A DNA stretch of 64,000 nucleotides from Sphingobacterium thalpophilum. Lineage in GTDB: Bacteria > Bacteroidota > Bacteroidia > Sphingobacteriales > Sphingobacteriaceae. The notes beneath the pieces are model-generated. The model searched no databases. It had not been told where the DNA came from and saw only the letters and a program-made list of their open reading frames with translations. A program made the position numbers and the translations under genes. Location of the stretch: assembly GCF_901482695.1 (NCBI RefSeq), contig NZ_LR590484.1, forward strand, positions 4,340,001 to 4,404,000. The letters are read 5' to 3'. Below are positions 35,691 to 43,910 of this stretch, in pieces; the first letter of the stretch is position 1; each line of letters opens with the position of its first letter.

Positions 35691-36809
35691 ATGAAGAAGA
35701 ATCTTATAATAAACGGTTTTTTGATGATAATAATATCATTATTTACCCTTGGCAGTTATACTCATGCGCAGACGCCCGAAAAGTTGGATGTGGGCGACCC
35801 TGCGCCAGCAATCAGCTACTCCAAATGGTTGAAGGGTAAAGAGTTTAAAGCATTTGATCCCAATCATATTTATGTGATGGAATTTTGGGCGACATGGTGT
35901 GGCCCATGTAAAGGGGCAATGCCGCACCTCACTACGCTTCAAAAGCAGTATGATGGTAAAATAACTTTTGTTGGTGTCAATGTCTGGGAGAAAGTCGGGA
36001 AAGACCAATCTTATGAAACGGCTGTGCCTGCAGTAGAGAAGTTTGTCAAAGGCAATGATACAAATATGGGCTACACGGTATTTGTGGATGACAAGGATCA
36101 GTCGATGGCTACCAAATGGCTGAGGGCAGCAGGCCAGAACGGAATTCCAGCGAGTTTTGTGGTTAGGAACAGCCGCATTATCTGGATAGGACATCCCAGC
36201 GAGCTGGATTCTATTATTCCGAAAGTGCTGGACGGTTCGTACGATATGAATAAGTTTAAAGAAAAGGCCGATAAGGCTGCTCAGAAAACTCGTGAGCAGA
36301 ACGAAGCTATGATGGCAATTTTTAATCCAATAAAGGACGCATTGGCTGCCAAAGACCATAAAAAAGCATTTGAGCTGATGGACAAAGCAGTTGCTCAAAA
36401 ACCGGACTTTAAAATTCCAATGGATCTTCTAAAGTTTACAACATTATTGAACGACGTTGATGAAAAGCAGGCTATTGCATTTGCTGCCGAATTTCAAAAG
36501 CAGTATAAAACGGCTCCTTCTATAATTTTGGGTGAAGTGTCTAAAAGTGAAAAGCTTTCGGGGGAGACCTATCTCTGGGCTGCAGAGAATTTTGGAAGTA
36601 CGGCCGAGGTGACCAATCCACTGATTTTTGATGCGCTAGCTACCTGTTATAGCAGAGCAGGTCAATATGCAAAGGCAGTTGACAATCAATCTAAAGCCTT
36701 AGAAATTGCTGAAAAAGCACTTAAAAATGGAGAGATGGTTGGTACAATAATGGACTATACAGTAGAGGAGTATAAAAAAAAATTAACGGATTATAGGAGT
36801 AAAATGTAA
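35691..36809 (+). CDS. TlpA-family thioredoxin-like protein
   Basis: 372 residues with a signal peptide ending 'YTHAQ'. Thioredoxin domain at about 30-185 with the redox site WCGPC ('EFWATWCGPCKGAMPHL') and a cis-Pro region ('GIPASFVVRN'), followed by an extended helical C-terminal half of about 180 residues ending in TPR-like helices ('CYSRAGQYAKAVDNQSKALE'). It acts in the periplasm. It follows the SusD gene by 18 bases; TlpA proteins often close SusCD operons whose substrates are peptides or redox-active, but the substrate here is unknown. Confidence 0.9.
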   Translation: MKKNLIINGFLMIIISLFTLGSYTHAQTPEKLDVGDPAPAISYSKWLKGKEFKAFDPNHIYVMEFWATWCGPCKGAMPHLTTLQKQYDGKITFVGVNVWEKVGKDQSYETAVPAVEKFVKGNDTNMGYTVFVDDKDQSMATKWLRAAGQNGIPASFVVRNSRIIWIGHPSELDSIIPKVLDGSYDMNKFKEKADKAAQKTREQNEAMMAIFNPIKDALAAKDHKKAFELMDKAVAQKPDFKIPMDLLKFTTLLNDVDEKQAIAFAAEFQKQYKTAPSIILGEVSKSEKLSGETYLWAAENFGSTAEVTNPLIFDALATCYSRAGQYAKAVDNQSKALEIAEKALKNGEMVGTIMDYTVEEYKKKLTDYRSKM

Positions 36810-36856
36810 GTGTTTGCTTTTTAGTTTTTTGTTCTTTCCAAGGACGTTTGGAACAG

Positions 36857-36888
36857 AAGGGGCTGTCAAAAGGATAGCCTCTTTTTTG
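36857..36888 (+). terminator. Rho-independent terminator after TlpA gene
   Basis: AAGGGGCTGTC, AAAA loop, GGATAGCCTCTTTTTTG; stem with two G-T pairs, T tract present. It ends the sigma/FecR/SusCD/TlpA region and marks the border to the repeat region. Confidence 0.75.
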
Positions 36889-36930
36889 TTTTTGACCAAT
36901 ACATAATTTAAAAAATATTTCCTATCTTTA

Positions 36931-37022
36931 GGTGTATGGACCTCTGCCGATTAAAGTTATGGTCCCGATCAGTAGGTAAGCCAACTGACAAGCTTCCCCG
37001 GCCGATTAGGGGAGGCTTTTTT
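36931..37022 (+). ncRNA. Repeated structured RNA-like element, copy A
   Basis: About 92 bases, almost identical to copies at 42281 and 46614. Three successive hairpins can be drawn: GGACC/GGTCC, then TCAGT-A-GG TAAG CC-A-ACTGA, then AAGCTTCCCC/GGGGAGGCTT followed by six T, a textbook terminator. Loops of the first and third hairpins both carry GCCGATTA. It is preceded by a conserved AT-rich stretch ending TATCTTTA, similar to the Bacteroidota -7 box TAnnTTTG. No open frame is conserved. This copy has one extra C after GGTCC. An independent small RNA is the best reading, but transcription is not shown. Confidence 0.5.
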
Positions 37023-37094
37023 GTTTCTAGTCTATGGAGCCGACTTTTCGGTATCTGTCTCGTCCTGAAAAAACTTTACAGTGGGGGACAGGGT

Positions 37095-37243
37095 TGTTCC
37101 CCGAGCTCAGGCTATCGAGTGTATAGCTATCGCCATACCCAGATCTGTAGATACAGAGGCCGAGACCCATTTCAAAATGCCAGCGATTTGATTAACTTTT
37201 TTACGAATTGACCAATACATATTTAAAAATATTTTCTTACCAT
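37095..37243 (+). repeat. R2 repeat, copy 1
   Basis: Starts near CGAGCTCAGGCTATCGAGTG and runs through TTTCAAAATGCCAGCGATTT to the AT-rich leader of the RNA-like element, where it decays (ATTTAAAAATATTTTCTTAC, no RNA body). Matches 46467-46613 nearly base for base, and its last part matches 42216-42280. So R2, leader and RNA body form one ancestral unit. Confidence 0.75.
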
Positions 37244-37286
37244 TATGTGAAGTACCGGATCTTCGGGGGGCAATTCACTTTTGGAT

Positions 37287-37553
37287 ATGGCCGTGAACAT
37301 CAACCTTAAAACGGTAGACAGTTACATACGACGTTTTAATGGACCTGACCTAGAGATCGGTGAGCTTCTGTCGATGGAAGATGCTAAGCTTTACGATCTT
37401 TTTACAGAAGAAGACCAAACTAACCGGCTGGGTTTACGTTTAGATGAGTTGCGGCAGTATTGTTTAAAAATCAAAGAAAAATACAGCTTCGTACGTTTGC
37501 CTCTTGACCTTTTAGATCCTTTTATCGTTATTAGATCTAAAATATCTGTATAG
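37287..37553 (+). pseudogene. Possible N-terminal remnant of an IstA-type transposase
   Basis: An 88-residue frame reading 'MAVNINLKTVDSYIRRFNG', then 'IGELLSMEDAKLYDLF' and 'LRLDELRQYC'. The order (HTH ending in a TVxxYL-like helix, an ELLxxxDxxL segment, then a charged helix) resembles the first 90 residues of the IstA encoded at 44671-46293, but identity is low and the rest of the transposase is absent. It could instead be a small HTH protein. It sits directly after the R2 repeat. Confidence 0.3.
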
Positions 37554-37618
37554 CCGGTTAGCAAGTCACTTTCCCCCTATGTTAGATTTCGTTGAGAGAA
37601 ACTACAATTATGATATAC

Positions 37619-37879
37619 CTAATTAATCAATAATAACGTCAACTTATATATTTGAGAGAGAGAACAAATCAAGAATAAAAAATCCGGTATCTTATAATGA
37701 TTAATACGATTTTCGATTTTTTTCTCCTCTTTATAGATATAAAAGTAGTAAACCGATAGAAGAATGCATAAGACAACTATTTTTAAAATATTCATAAGAA
37801 TAGTGTCGCTTTTTACTATTAGGGATAGGATCGCTACCGAATATATTATCGCTCTTCTTTGAAGTACTGTTAAGGTCAT
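37619..37879 (-). CDS. Small membrane protein, possible immunity protein
   Basis: 86 residues with three hydrophobic stretches ('AIIYSVAILSLIV', 'ILKIVVLCILLSVYYFYIYK', 'FLFLICSLSQIYKLTLLLI'). It lies 47 bases downstream of the Gly-Gly-leader gene on the same strand, the place where bacteriocin immunity genes usually sit. No family recognised and an overlapping frame (37731-38051) competes, so the call is tentative. Confidence 0.4.
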   Translation of the reverse strand: MTLTVLQRRAIIYSVAILSLIVKSDTILMNILKIVVLCILLSVYYFYIYKEEKKIENRINHYKIPDFLFLICSLSQIYKLTLLLIN

Positions 37880-37926
37880 TCTGATTTGATTGGAAACTAA
37901 TATAAGAATTAAATTTAATTAAATAG

Positions 37927-38406
37927 CTATTTAGGAGGTAATCCTTCTCCAGGATATGTACTACCTGAACCTTCATTGTTATTGCCTGAGGAGGAGTAAT
38001 TCCACCAAGGATTGTATCCTGGATTTGAACGTATGTAACCGCCCTCCGCAAAATAATTTGTGTACCAATTATTATAAACTTTTTCTAGAGCATTATAACC
38101 AATGGAACCAGCTGTTGCTGGAAGACCTAGCGATCCCTTAATAAGATCATATCCCGCGCCAACCCATGTCGCAAAACTCTTCCCCGAATCCACAATAGCT
38201 TCAAACAACATATTAGTGTCTGCTAAGTAGTTTACTCTACCAATATTATCGACATAGTATGTTCTGCCATTCGAATCTATTTTAATTTCTGGGGCGGGGC
38301 CTGCACCGGAACTATTACCTCCTAATATTGCATGATTTTCTTTTTCCGTCAAAAGACATAGTTCTTTTTGAAGCTGCTCAAACGTAATTTTAAATTACTT
38401 TTTCAT
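37927..38406 (-). pseudogene. Gly-Gly-leader secreted peptide gene with in-frame stop in the leader
   Basis: The frame closing at 37927 reads, from its 5' end, 'FKITFEQLQKELCLLTEKEN' then HAILGGNSSGAG: a bacteriocin/peptide-type leader ending in the Gly-Gly cleavage site, followed by a Gly/Asn/Tyr-rich body of about 125 residues ('NPWWNYSSSGNNNEGSGS'). The only ATG in this frame (38406) is followed by AAA AAG and then TAA, so the leader is cut after three codons. One base change (for example GAA to TAA) would explain it. A non-ATG start further in, such as the TTG at 38352, would lose most of the leader. Confidence 0.5.
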
Positions 38407-38660
38407 TTTTAATATTTAATATATAGTAAAAATAAAACTATAATGTTAAGGTGTTATAATTCATATGTTAATTTGTTGTTAATTATACAGTAGCTTGGTG
38501 GTTATATTTGAAGATTATTTAATAATCGTCGAAAAAGATCAATATAGCGAAATATGCATATTTTCGGATTATAGTTTAACTTAGGACACTCATAGAAGGC
38601 AGTTATCTATGGCAGTGTTTGTTATTGAGTTAATGACGAGCTATGTAACTACTTTAATTT

Positions 38661-39056
38661 TCAATAGTTTATTCCGCAAAGATTTTCCATTACATAGGTC
38701 TTCAAGTTTAAATGATGATAGTCATTACTTCCCTGCAAGATGGGCAAAATTTTTATCAGCCAAGTATCCAGTCGATGAATTTTAGCTTTGTTATTAAAGA
38801 ATTGCTTTTTATATCCAAAATAAATAGCCAAATGAACCGAAAACTCTTTAATATCAAATTCAATATTAGCCTTCTCCAATTTATTCTCTAAAATATGAGC
38901 AGAGTGCAACCTGAATTTCCTCTCTTTAAATTCTTTCAATGGATCAATAAAAATTGATGTAAGAAGTTCACGTGTATTGATTCCTTTCAATCTCTCTAGG
39001 ATGTCGAAAGAAAGTTTTAATTCATCGATCCTGCTGTCAAATGATTTTAGCTTCAC
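38661..39056 (-). CDS. Hypothetical helical protein
   Basis: 131 residues, no signal peptide, mostly helical and charged ('FDSRIDELKLSFDILERLKG', 'LKEFKERKFRLHSAHILENK', 'FNNKAKIHRLDTWLIKILPI'). No family recognised. It stands alone between AT-rich gaps of about 250 and 360 bases that hold no other gene I can see. Composition is more AT-rich than the SusCD genes, like the rest of this accessory stretch. Confidence 0.45.
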   Translation of the reverse strand: MKLKSFDSRIDELKLSFDILERLKGINTRELLTSIFIDPLKEFKERKFRLHSAHILENKLEKANIEFDIKEFSVHLAIYFGYKKQFFNNKAKIHRLDTWLIKILPILQGSNDYHHLNLKTYVMENLCGINY

Positions 39057-39416
39057 TTTTTTTAAACTGGATATTTTAAAAAGTAAATTCGAAATTTCGT
39101 GGATAGGTTGAAAATACGATAAAACTTTACAGTCTATAGTGTTTTAAGAAAACTGTGTTCTCTGCACATATTCAAACTATGCATTTTAAACCTGTATAAA
39201 ATACTGATTCATAGTGTATTCAAATAATCGCCATGATTCTGCCATTATTGGCGATGCACAATGAATACTTCCAGTATCTTTTTAAAAAGCTATGGTAAGA
39301 TGGGTAAGCCGGTATCATCATCCAGTTTGATTATTTACCAAAATAGGCATATGACTTTAATAAATTAAGACTCAAAATCGATCAGAAGCCTGTTGCCTAA
39401 AATGATGGTAACCACA
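39057..39416. other. Intergenic stretch without recognisable gene
   Basis: 360 AT-rich bases. Only a weak inverted repeat, ATCGCCA with TGGCGAT around 39228-39255, is noticeable. No conserved frame or promoter that I can support. Confidence 0.4.
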
Positions 39417-39782
39417 TCATTTCTTCCCAACCTTAAAAAGCAGTCCGCAAGCTACCGCAATAGCGGAATAAATCAACACAAACATTAGATTCAACGTTTT
39501 TGATAATTGATAGTATGTCAGGCAGATTCCAATAACTGTTAGTGATATTAAGATAGGCTTTATCCATTTTATATGGATCTTATAATGATTCAATACAAAA
39601 AATACCAAGATATAAGCAAACAGCGTTGGTAGGGAAAGAATAATACCACCGATCAATATAAAAGGAAAACGCCAAAGGTCCTTAAATATTACATTGTTTT
39701 CAAAACCTCCAAATATCGGGAGTAGGAGAGCAGCTAGTAGTATTGTACTTCCCCAGTGCAAAAAAATATATGACCATCTCAT
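39417..39782 (-). CDS. Small integral membrane protein
   Basis: 121 residues with four predicted membrane spans ('YIFLHWGSTILLAALLLPIF', 'FPFILIGGIILSLPTLFAYI', 'WIKPILISLTVIGICLTYYQ', 'MFVLIYSAIAVACGLLF') and a short basic tail. No family recognised. It follows the TonB-like gene at 39849 on the same strand by 66 bases. Position in a toxin/immunity-like cassette region makes an immunity role possible, not shown. Confidence 0.55.
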   Translation of the reverse strand: MRWSYIFLHWGSTILLAALLLPIFGGFENNVIFKDLWRFPFILIGGIILSLPTLFAYILVFFVLNHYKIHIKWIKPILISLTVIGICLTYYQLSKTLNLMFVLIYSAIAVACGLLFKVGKK

Positions 39783-39848
39783 CCGGATTATTGTTTATTG
39801 ATGATAAAAGCTGCTTCTCAAACGATTCTATATTGAGACCTAAAACCT

Positions 39849-40205
39849 TTACTTTTTCGGTAAGGTAATATTGATCGGTAGGGAGTAATCTATCCGCCTA
39901 GGCTCACCGTCAAATATGACAACTTTCCAGTTTTTAGAGGCTTTAAGCTTTTTTATCACTTCTTCGTCAACTCCAAAGCCCATGCTATCTTTGACTTGAA
40001 CATCTCTGACGGTACCGTCGGTCTCTACAGTAAACCTATAAACACCCTTTAATATTTTCTTGCCTGTTTCCTTGCGCGTCGGTAGTTTCAATCCCTTAGT
40101 TAAGGTGTCGGTGATCGAGCGGTTGTCGACTTGACTGAAGGCGGCTGTCGCTGTGAGCAAGAGGACAGTTGCAGCGAGAATCTTGAATGTATCTAACTTT
40201 TTCAT
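39849..40205 (-). CDS. Secreted TonB C-terminal-domain-like protein
   Basis: 118 residues with a signal peptide ('KILAATVLLLTATAAFSQ'). The mature part resembles a free TonB C-terminal domain: 'ILKGVYRFTVETDGTVRDVQ' followed by 'EEVIKKLKASKNWKV' and 'INITLPKK'. It lacks the membrane anchor and Pro-rich linker of energising TonB proteins, so it is a periplasmic TonB-CTD protein of unknown role. Confidence 0.65.
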   Translation of the reverse strand: MKKLDTFKILAATVLLLTATAAFSQVDNRSITDTLTKGLKLPTRKETGKKILKGVYRFTVETDGTVRDVQVKDSMGFGVDEEVIKKLKASKNWKVVIFDGEPRRIDYSLPINITLPKK

Positions 40206-40313
40206 TTTTTAAGTATAATAATATGAGAGCGGAAGGCATAATGGTTACCCATCTTTCCAGTTTTTGCGGCGAGATCGCCAAAATAAATGTCTGTGGCCCA
40301 TTTTTTATTGGTG

Positions 40314-40410
40314 TTGAAACGCTTGTTTCAATTCATCAGTCGTCGGCTGATGAATTGAATTCATCTTGTAGTCAGAACTTTGTAATTGGTCAGTCAGCGA
40401 TTGACCAATT
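40314..40410. repeat. Three consecutive inverted repeats, two overlapping
   Basis: H1 40314-40331: TTGAAAC, 4-base loop, GTTTCAA. H2 40327-40359: TTCAATTCATCAG, 7-base loop, CTGATGAATTGAA (13 perfect pairs). H3 40384-40410: AATTGGTCA, 9-base centre, TGACCAATT. H1 and H2 share 40327-40331, so they exclude each other in a single strand. They fill the gap of 330 bases between 40206 and 40535, in which no gene is visible. Confidence 0.55.
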
Positions 40411-40535
40411 TGAATTCCTTTTAAGTTACTTTCGATCAGAGCATCTTTTACAGCAGATATTAGATGGGGGTATGCAATATAAAATTGTCGGAAAGTCTAT
40501 TCCATTTACTCACTATTCATCACGTCACGAAGACC

Positions 40536-40745
40536 CTAGGCAGTAGGATTATTGTCGTCCCTAGGTTTAACAGCTTTTGCGATAACTTTTAGAATATCAT
40601 TTTGCTCACGGAGCGCTGCGGTGTGATCGCGTTTGGCAGCAAGATATCTATCAAGTAGTTTAGATAGTACGAGGTAAAGTCCATAGAGACAGATTGCTAT
40701 AAATCCTCCGTATATGAGATACATCAATAATCCAAATGAGAACAT
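40536..40745 (-). CDS. Small membrane-anchored protein
   Basis: 69 residues: one N-terminal membrane segment ('LLMYLIYGGFIAICLYGLYL') followed by a short cytoplasmic helix rich in Arg, Ala, Glu ('RYLAAKRDHTAALREQNDIL'). Common layout of small phage-shock or toxin-locus proteins, no family assigned. It is 43 bases downstream of the NTF2-like gene at 40789 on the same strand. Confidence 0.5.
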   Translation of the reverse strand: MFSFGLLMYLIYGGFIAICLYGLYLVLSKLLDRYLAAKRDHTAALREQNDILKVIAKAVKPRDDNNPTA

Positions 40746-40788
40746 AATTTATAGTTTGTTGGTTAATGTATTATTTTCCTTTATAATA

Positions 40789-41184
40789 TTAAGCTATATC
40801 AGTCAGTTTAACTATCTTCCCGTCCGCAGAAAACTCAAACACGGATGTGCCTTTTAAGGTTATCTCATCGCCTTTTTTCAAGCCATTCGGAAAGTCCATT
40901 GCGGCAACCGCCCAGTAGTTAATAGAGATCTCTGAAGAGTCAATATTGTGAGTCAATGTCTCGATAGACTGTTTTCTTTCGCTGAAATAGGAGAGAGCCT
41001 CGATAGCTTGTTTTTTAAACTCTTCAATTCCTTGCAATTCCATTGTTTTTTCGCCATTCATTAGGTTTAGGAAAACGATCTGGTCATCAAAATCTACTGT
41101 CATTTTTCCTACGTCCATACTATTATAAGCCTCAACATATCTGAAAATCTTGTTAGTCCTGTCATTTAGGATGGCTGGTTCCAT
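40789..41184 (-). CDS. NTF2/SnoaL-like protein
   Basis: 131 residues without a signal peptide. NTF2-like pattern: 'IFRYVEAYNSMDVGKMTVDF', 'ELQGIEEFKKQAIEALSYFS', 'INYWAVAAMDF', 'LKGTSVFEFSADGKIVKLTD'. This is the small alpha+beta barrel used by SnoaL-type isomerases and binding proteins. Active residues cannot be assigned. Cytoplasmic; function unknown. Confidence 0.75.
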   Translation of the reverse strand: MEPAILNDRTNKIFRYVEAYNSMDVGKMTVDFDDQIVFLNLMNGEKTMELQGIEEFKKQAIEALSYFSERKQSIETLTHNIDSSEISINYWAVAAMDFPNGLKKGDEITLKGTSVFEFSADGKIVKLTDIA

Positions 41185-41219
41185 AATTTTATTCCACTTC
41201 TAAATTTGGTAGAGATCAA

Positions 41220-41408
41220 CTACTCTTTAATACTGTTTAATTTGTTTCTTTTATCTATGCTAAGTTTCTGTGCCAATACTCCTGTCACACATACTGCAGT
41301 AGATATTAAAAAATTTTTTGAACTGATTTCTCCTATAGAAAATAGAACTATTGAAGTAATTTCTATTACAGCAAATGCTGCGATAATAATATAAGAAAAT
41401 TTATTCAT
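41220..41408 (-). CDS. Small membrane protein, possible bacteriocin immunity protein
   Basis: 62 residues from the ATG at 41408 (the frame opens seven codons earlier inside the neighbouring peptide gene). Two membrane segments ('YIIIAAFAVIEITSIVLFSI', 'FLISTAVCVTGVLAQ') and a basic tail. It starts 12 bases downstream of the frameshifted bacteriocin-like gene at 41420-41612, the usual spacing for a peptide/immunity pair. Confidence 0.5.
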   Translation of the reverse strand: MNKFSYIIIAAFAVIEITSIVLFSIGEISSKNFLISTAVCVTGVLAQKLSIDKRNKLNSIKE

Positions 41409-41419
41409 AACGTTAGGTT

Positions 41420-41612
41420 TTAAGAACACGAATCAATTAACGAAGCCGTTGCAAGCCCTTTTCCAACTAAAGAAACAATGAGGCCTGCACCTCCTGTTAC
41501 AAATGCAAATCCAGCCGTTACAACTACAGCTCCCGTTAATGCAAGCCCACAGCTATAAGTCAGCTGTCTACCCCTCAAGAGACGCTATTTCATCAAAATT
41601 TAATGTTTCCAT
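41420..41612 (-). pseudogene. Frameshifted bacteriocin-like peptide gene
   Basis: From the ATG at 41612 the frame reads 'METLNFDEIASLEG', a leader of the Bacteroidota bacteriocin type, then stops. Removing one G from the GGGG run at codon 14 restores a 63-residue peptide whose body is strongly hydrophobic and Gly-rich: 'RQLTYSCGLALTGAVVVTAG', then 'FAFVTGGAGLIVSLVGKGLA' and a Cys near the end. The total length of 193 bases is 64 codons plus one base, which fits a single insertion. Confidence 0.55.
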
Positions 41613-42215
41613 TTTCTTAGTTTAAGTTTGAAATAATTAATTATTGAGTTTAAATTAGTGATTGTTTAGTAAAAAAGCAAGAATATTTTTATAAAATACA
41701 AATAATCGACCTCAAACATTAAAAATGCAATGTTTGAATCACTAACGTTTAAAATAAAACTTAGGTTACAAAAAAATGCCATTCTTCTTGTCAAGAAGCG
41801 TATTATTTTAGATTCCTCATTAGCTATCCTCCCTTATTTTAAAACAGGCCAAACTGCCCGTTCTTATCAGGAGTTTTTTTTAAAATAAAGGGGCGTTTGC
41901 CCATTGCTAAAAATCAATTTTCACAAATATGTTCATGCGTATAAAGCTTGCAAGATTGGACAGATTCCACTTGTAGATAACCTTTTTCTGTATATATTTC
42001 AGTAAAAGTATTCCGATAGGGACTTTCCATATCTATACATGGTGACATTAATGCCGAGGACGGATAAGAACGTTGAAGAATTGAATCAAATCCGCATTCG
42101 CTAAGCATATTAAGTACTCATACAATAAGTCGTTATCATAAATGTGGTGCTACAATAAAATAGATTTGTACCTATTCGAACCGCTTACCTCAAATTAAAA
42201 GGCGGGACAAACAGA
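41613..42215. other. Intergenic stretch, one doubtful small frame
   Basis: 603 AT-rich bases. A 64-codon frame on the minus strand at 41914-42108 starts with ATG and contains four Cys ('SECGFD', 'MSPCIDMES', 'SCKLYTHEHICEN') but has no recognisable leader or domain. Between 41820 and 41900 the strand is rich in T and A with no clear hairpin-plus-T terminator. I see nothing else. Confidence 0.35.
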
Positions 42216-42280
42216 AGCGATTTGATCAACTTTTTTACGAATTGACCAATACATAATTTAAAAAATATTTCTTACCTTTA
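42216..42280 (+). repeat. R2 repeat, truncated copy 2, and RNA leader
   Basis: Only the last part of R2 is present (from GCGATTTGATCAACTTTTTT) running into the AT-rich leader of RNA copy B. Matches 46552-46613 and 37183-37243. Confidence 0.7.
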
Positions 42281-42371
42281 GGTGTATGGACCTCTGCCGA
42301 TTAAAGTTATGGTCCGATCAGTAGGTAAGCCAACTGACAAGCTTCCCCGGCCGATTAGGGGAGGCTTTTTT
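42281..42371 (+). ncRNA. Repeated structured RNA-like element, copy B
   Basis: Same three-hairpin body as copy A, lacking the extra C after GGTCC, preceded by TACCTTTAG. The terminator hairpin AAGCTTCCCC/GGGGAGGCTT is intact with a T tract. After it, TTTCTAG followed by CCTATGGAGCCGACTTTTCGG is shared with copy A to about 42401, so the ancestral unit extends some 30 bases past the terminator. An immunity-like gene follows at 42443. Confidence 0.5.
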
Positions 42372-42442
42372 ATTTCTAGCCTATGGAGCCGACTTTTCGG
42401 TTTCTTCCATATACAGCTTACATACCTATATTTTTTGTTAAT

Positions 42443-42988
42443 ATGATAGTTAATAATGTAGATTTTGAAATCGCTTTTACCAATGCTTTTGGTGATTTGA
42501 ATCGTGTATCCTTATCTTCTATACATGATAATAGATTAAGATTTGAGTTGGCAGGAGATTTGGAAGAAACGCAAAGCAGAATAAGGGAAGCAATTGAGAG
42601 AAGTACCGATATTTTAACGTATTGTTTTAAAAATAGAGAAGTGTTGTTGCGTATCCTATTGTGGGATGATAACGCTGTCGAATTATTGGAAAAAATAATA
42701 AATGGAACAGATCACCAAGCAGAAAGGACAAGGGACTTAGAGTCGGAGTGTGATATGTTATACGTTAAAATGAAAAAATATGACGAATTTATAGGGAATT
42801 ACATAAAGGAATTGATAATTCATCATGATATGGCAATAGAGCCTTCTGCTAATATGACGTGCTATTATATAAATTTTGAAATCCCGGTTGTCATTAATAT
42901 TTATGATGATCGTGGGATGGATGTTTTTTCTGCTAATTTTGAATTTATTAATGATTTACGTTTGAATTTCCTAAAATGGATTTTGTGA
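42443..42988 (+). CDS. Immunity-like cytoplasmic protein
   Basis: 181 residues from the ATG at 42443; the frame opens at 42383 but that segment is the repeat linker shared with copy A, so it is not coding. Sequence 'MIVNNVDFEIAFTNAFGDLN' at the N-terminus, a long acidic helix in the middle ('RTRDLESECDMLYVKMKKYD') and beta-rich C-terminal part ('YYINFEIPVVINIYDDRGMD'). Single-gene cassette right after an RNA repeat, typical of orphan immunity genes, but I recognise no named family. Confidence 0.5.
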   Translation: MIVNNVDFEIAFTNAFGDLNRVSLSSIHDNRLRFELAGDLEETQSRIREAIERSTDILTYCFKNREVLLRILLWDDNAVELLEKIINGTDHQAERTRDLESECDMLYVKMKKYDEFIGNYIKELIIHHDMAIEPSANMTCYYINFEIPVVINIYDDRGMDVFSANFEFINDLRLNFLKWIL

Positions 42989-43132
42989 TCAACTGTTGAT
43001 TGTTAAGAATAAGGAAGGCAGAAAGACCGAAATATTTGTCGTGAACTGGAAAATTAGCAAGGCCACTCAAGAGTTGGATTTAAAAGGATGTTTTCCAGTT
43101 GCGGGACAGGCAGTAAATCATTATCATGAGAG

Positions 43133-43645
43133 GTGAATATTGTGAATAAAATTGAAAGCTACTTAAATATTGTTCATTACTGCCTTTATAGGGCCGAATA
43201 CAGACTACATCTTTTATTTAATAAAATCAATCCTGTATGGCTTTTGATCCGGCTTTTGATGAAGATTCCTTTTATTAAAAGGAGATATGAAAAAATAGGG
43301 GTAACTCGTCAGAGTATTGATACAGATAACAAAAACTTGTGGGGGGACAAGCGGTTTGGTCTCAGTACTGTAGCTGCTGGCGGTTTCCTTTGGGGTGGTT
43401 TGGCTCTCTTCTTTTTTTCGGTTCTGATGATGTTGAAGGTAAGCATATCCACACCGCTTATAATAGGCTGTGGGGTCGGCTCTGGTCTGATATGTTATGT
43501 ATTTGTTTTTAGGCAGGATAAATACATAAAATACTTTGACAGATATGAAAAGTGGTCTAAACAGGAAAAGCGCAAATATGCCCGGCTGACCGTAAGCTCA
43601 ATACTTTTTGTTCTGTTATCCTTTTATCTTTGTCTGGTACTCTGA
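43133..43645 (+). CDS. Integral membrane protein of the cassette region
   Basis: 170 residues, starting with GTG (43133) or the second GTG at 43142; no ATG fits. N-terminal amphipathic part ('KIESYLNIVHYCLYRAEYRL'), then three membrane spans ('FLWGGLALFFFSVLMMLKV', 'TPLIIGCGVGSGLICYVFVF', 'LTVSSILFVLLSFYLCLVL'). No named family. Membrane immunity proteins against pore-forming or lipid-targeting toxins look like this; the role is inference. A strong terminator follows at 43669. Confidence 0.55.
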   Translation: MNIVNKIESYLNIVHYCLYRAEYRLHLLFNKINPVWLLIRLLMKIPFIKRRYEKIGVTRQSIDTDNKNLWGDKRFGLSTVAAGGFLWGGLALFFFSVLMMLKVSISTPLIIGCGVGSGLICYVFVFRQDKYIKYFDRYEKWSKQEKRKYARLTVSSILFVLLSFYLCLVL

Positions 43646-43668
43646 TATCGTAAACATGTAAGTAACAT

Positions 43669-43698
43669 AGCCCAATCTTTCACCCAGATTGGGCTTTT
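43669..43698 (+). terminator. Rho-independent terminator
   Basis: AGCCCAATCT, 7-base loop, AGATTGGGCT, then TTTTGTTATTTT. Ten perfect pairs. Confidence 0.85.
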
Positions 43699-43910
43699 GT
43701 TATTTTACTGCATGTACGTTTTTAGCGCCTTATAATCCCTTATTAATGCATTAAGCATAAAAAATATCTGTACTGTACAAACGTTATCGTAAACGCGGTT
43801 ACCGTTATGTGGGTGACAGGGGTGGATATAATGTTGAAGTTGACCCCTCCGCTGGACATACTGACCCCTCTATCAAGGCTTTCTTCAGTCCAACTGATGA
43901 CCTGCCAATA

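Noticed and set aside
36936..37211. 91-codon frame across RNA copy A and R2
   Set aside because: Not conserved between the copies (an extra C in copy A changes the frame), so it is not a gene.
42383..42442. Upstream extension of the immunity-like gene
   Set aside because: Its first part is the repeat linker also found after RNA copy A, so it was copied with the repeat and is not part of the protein.
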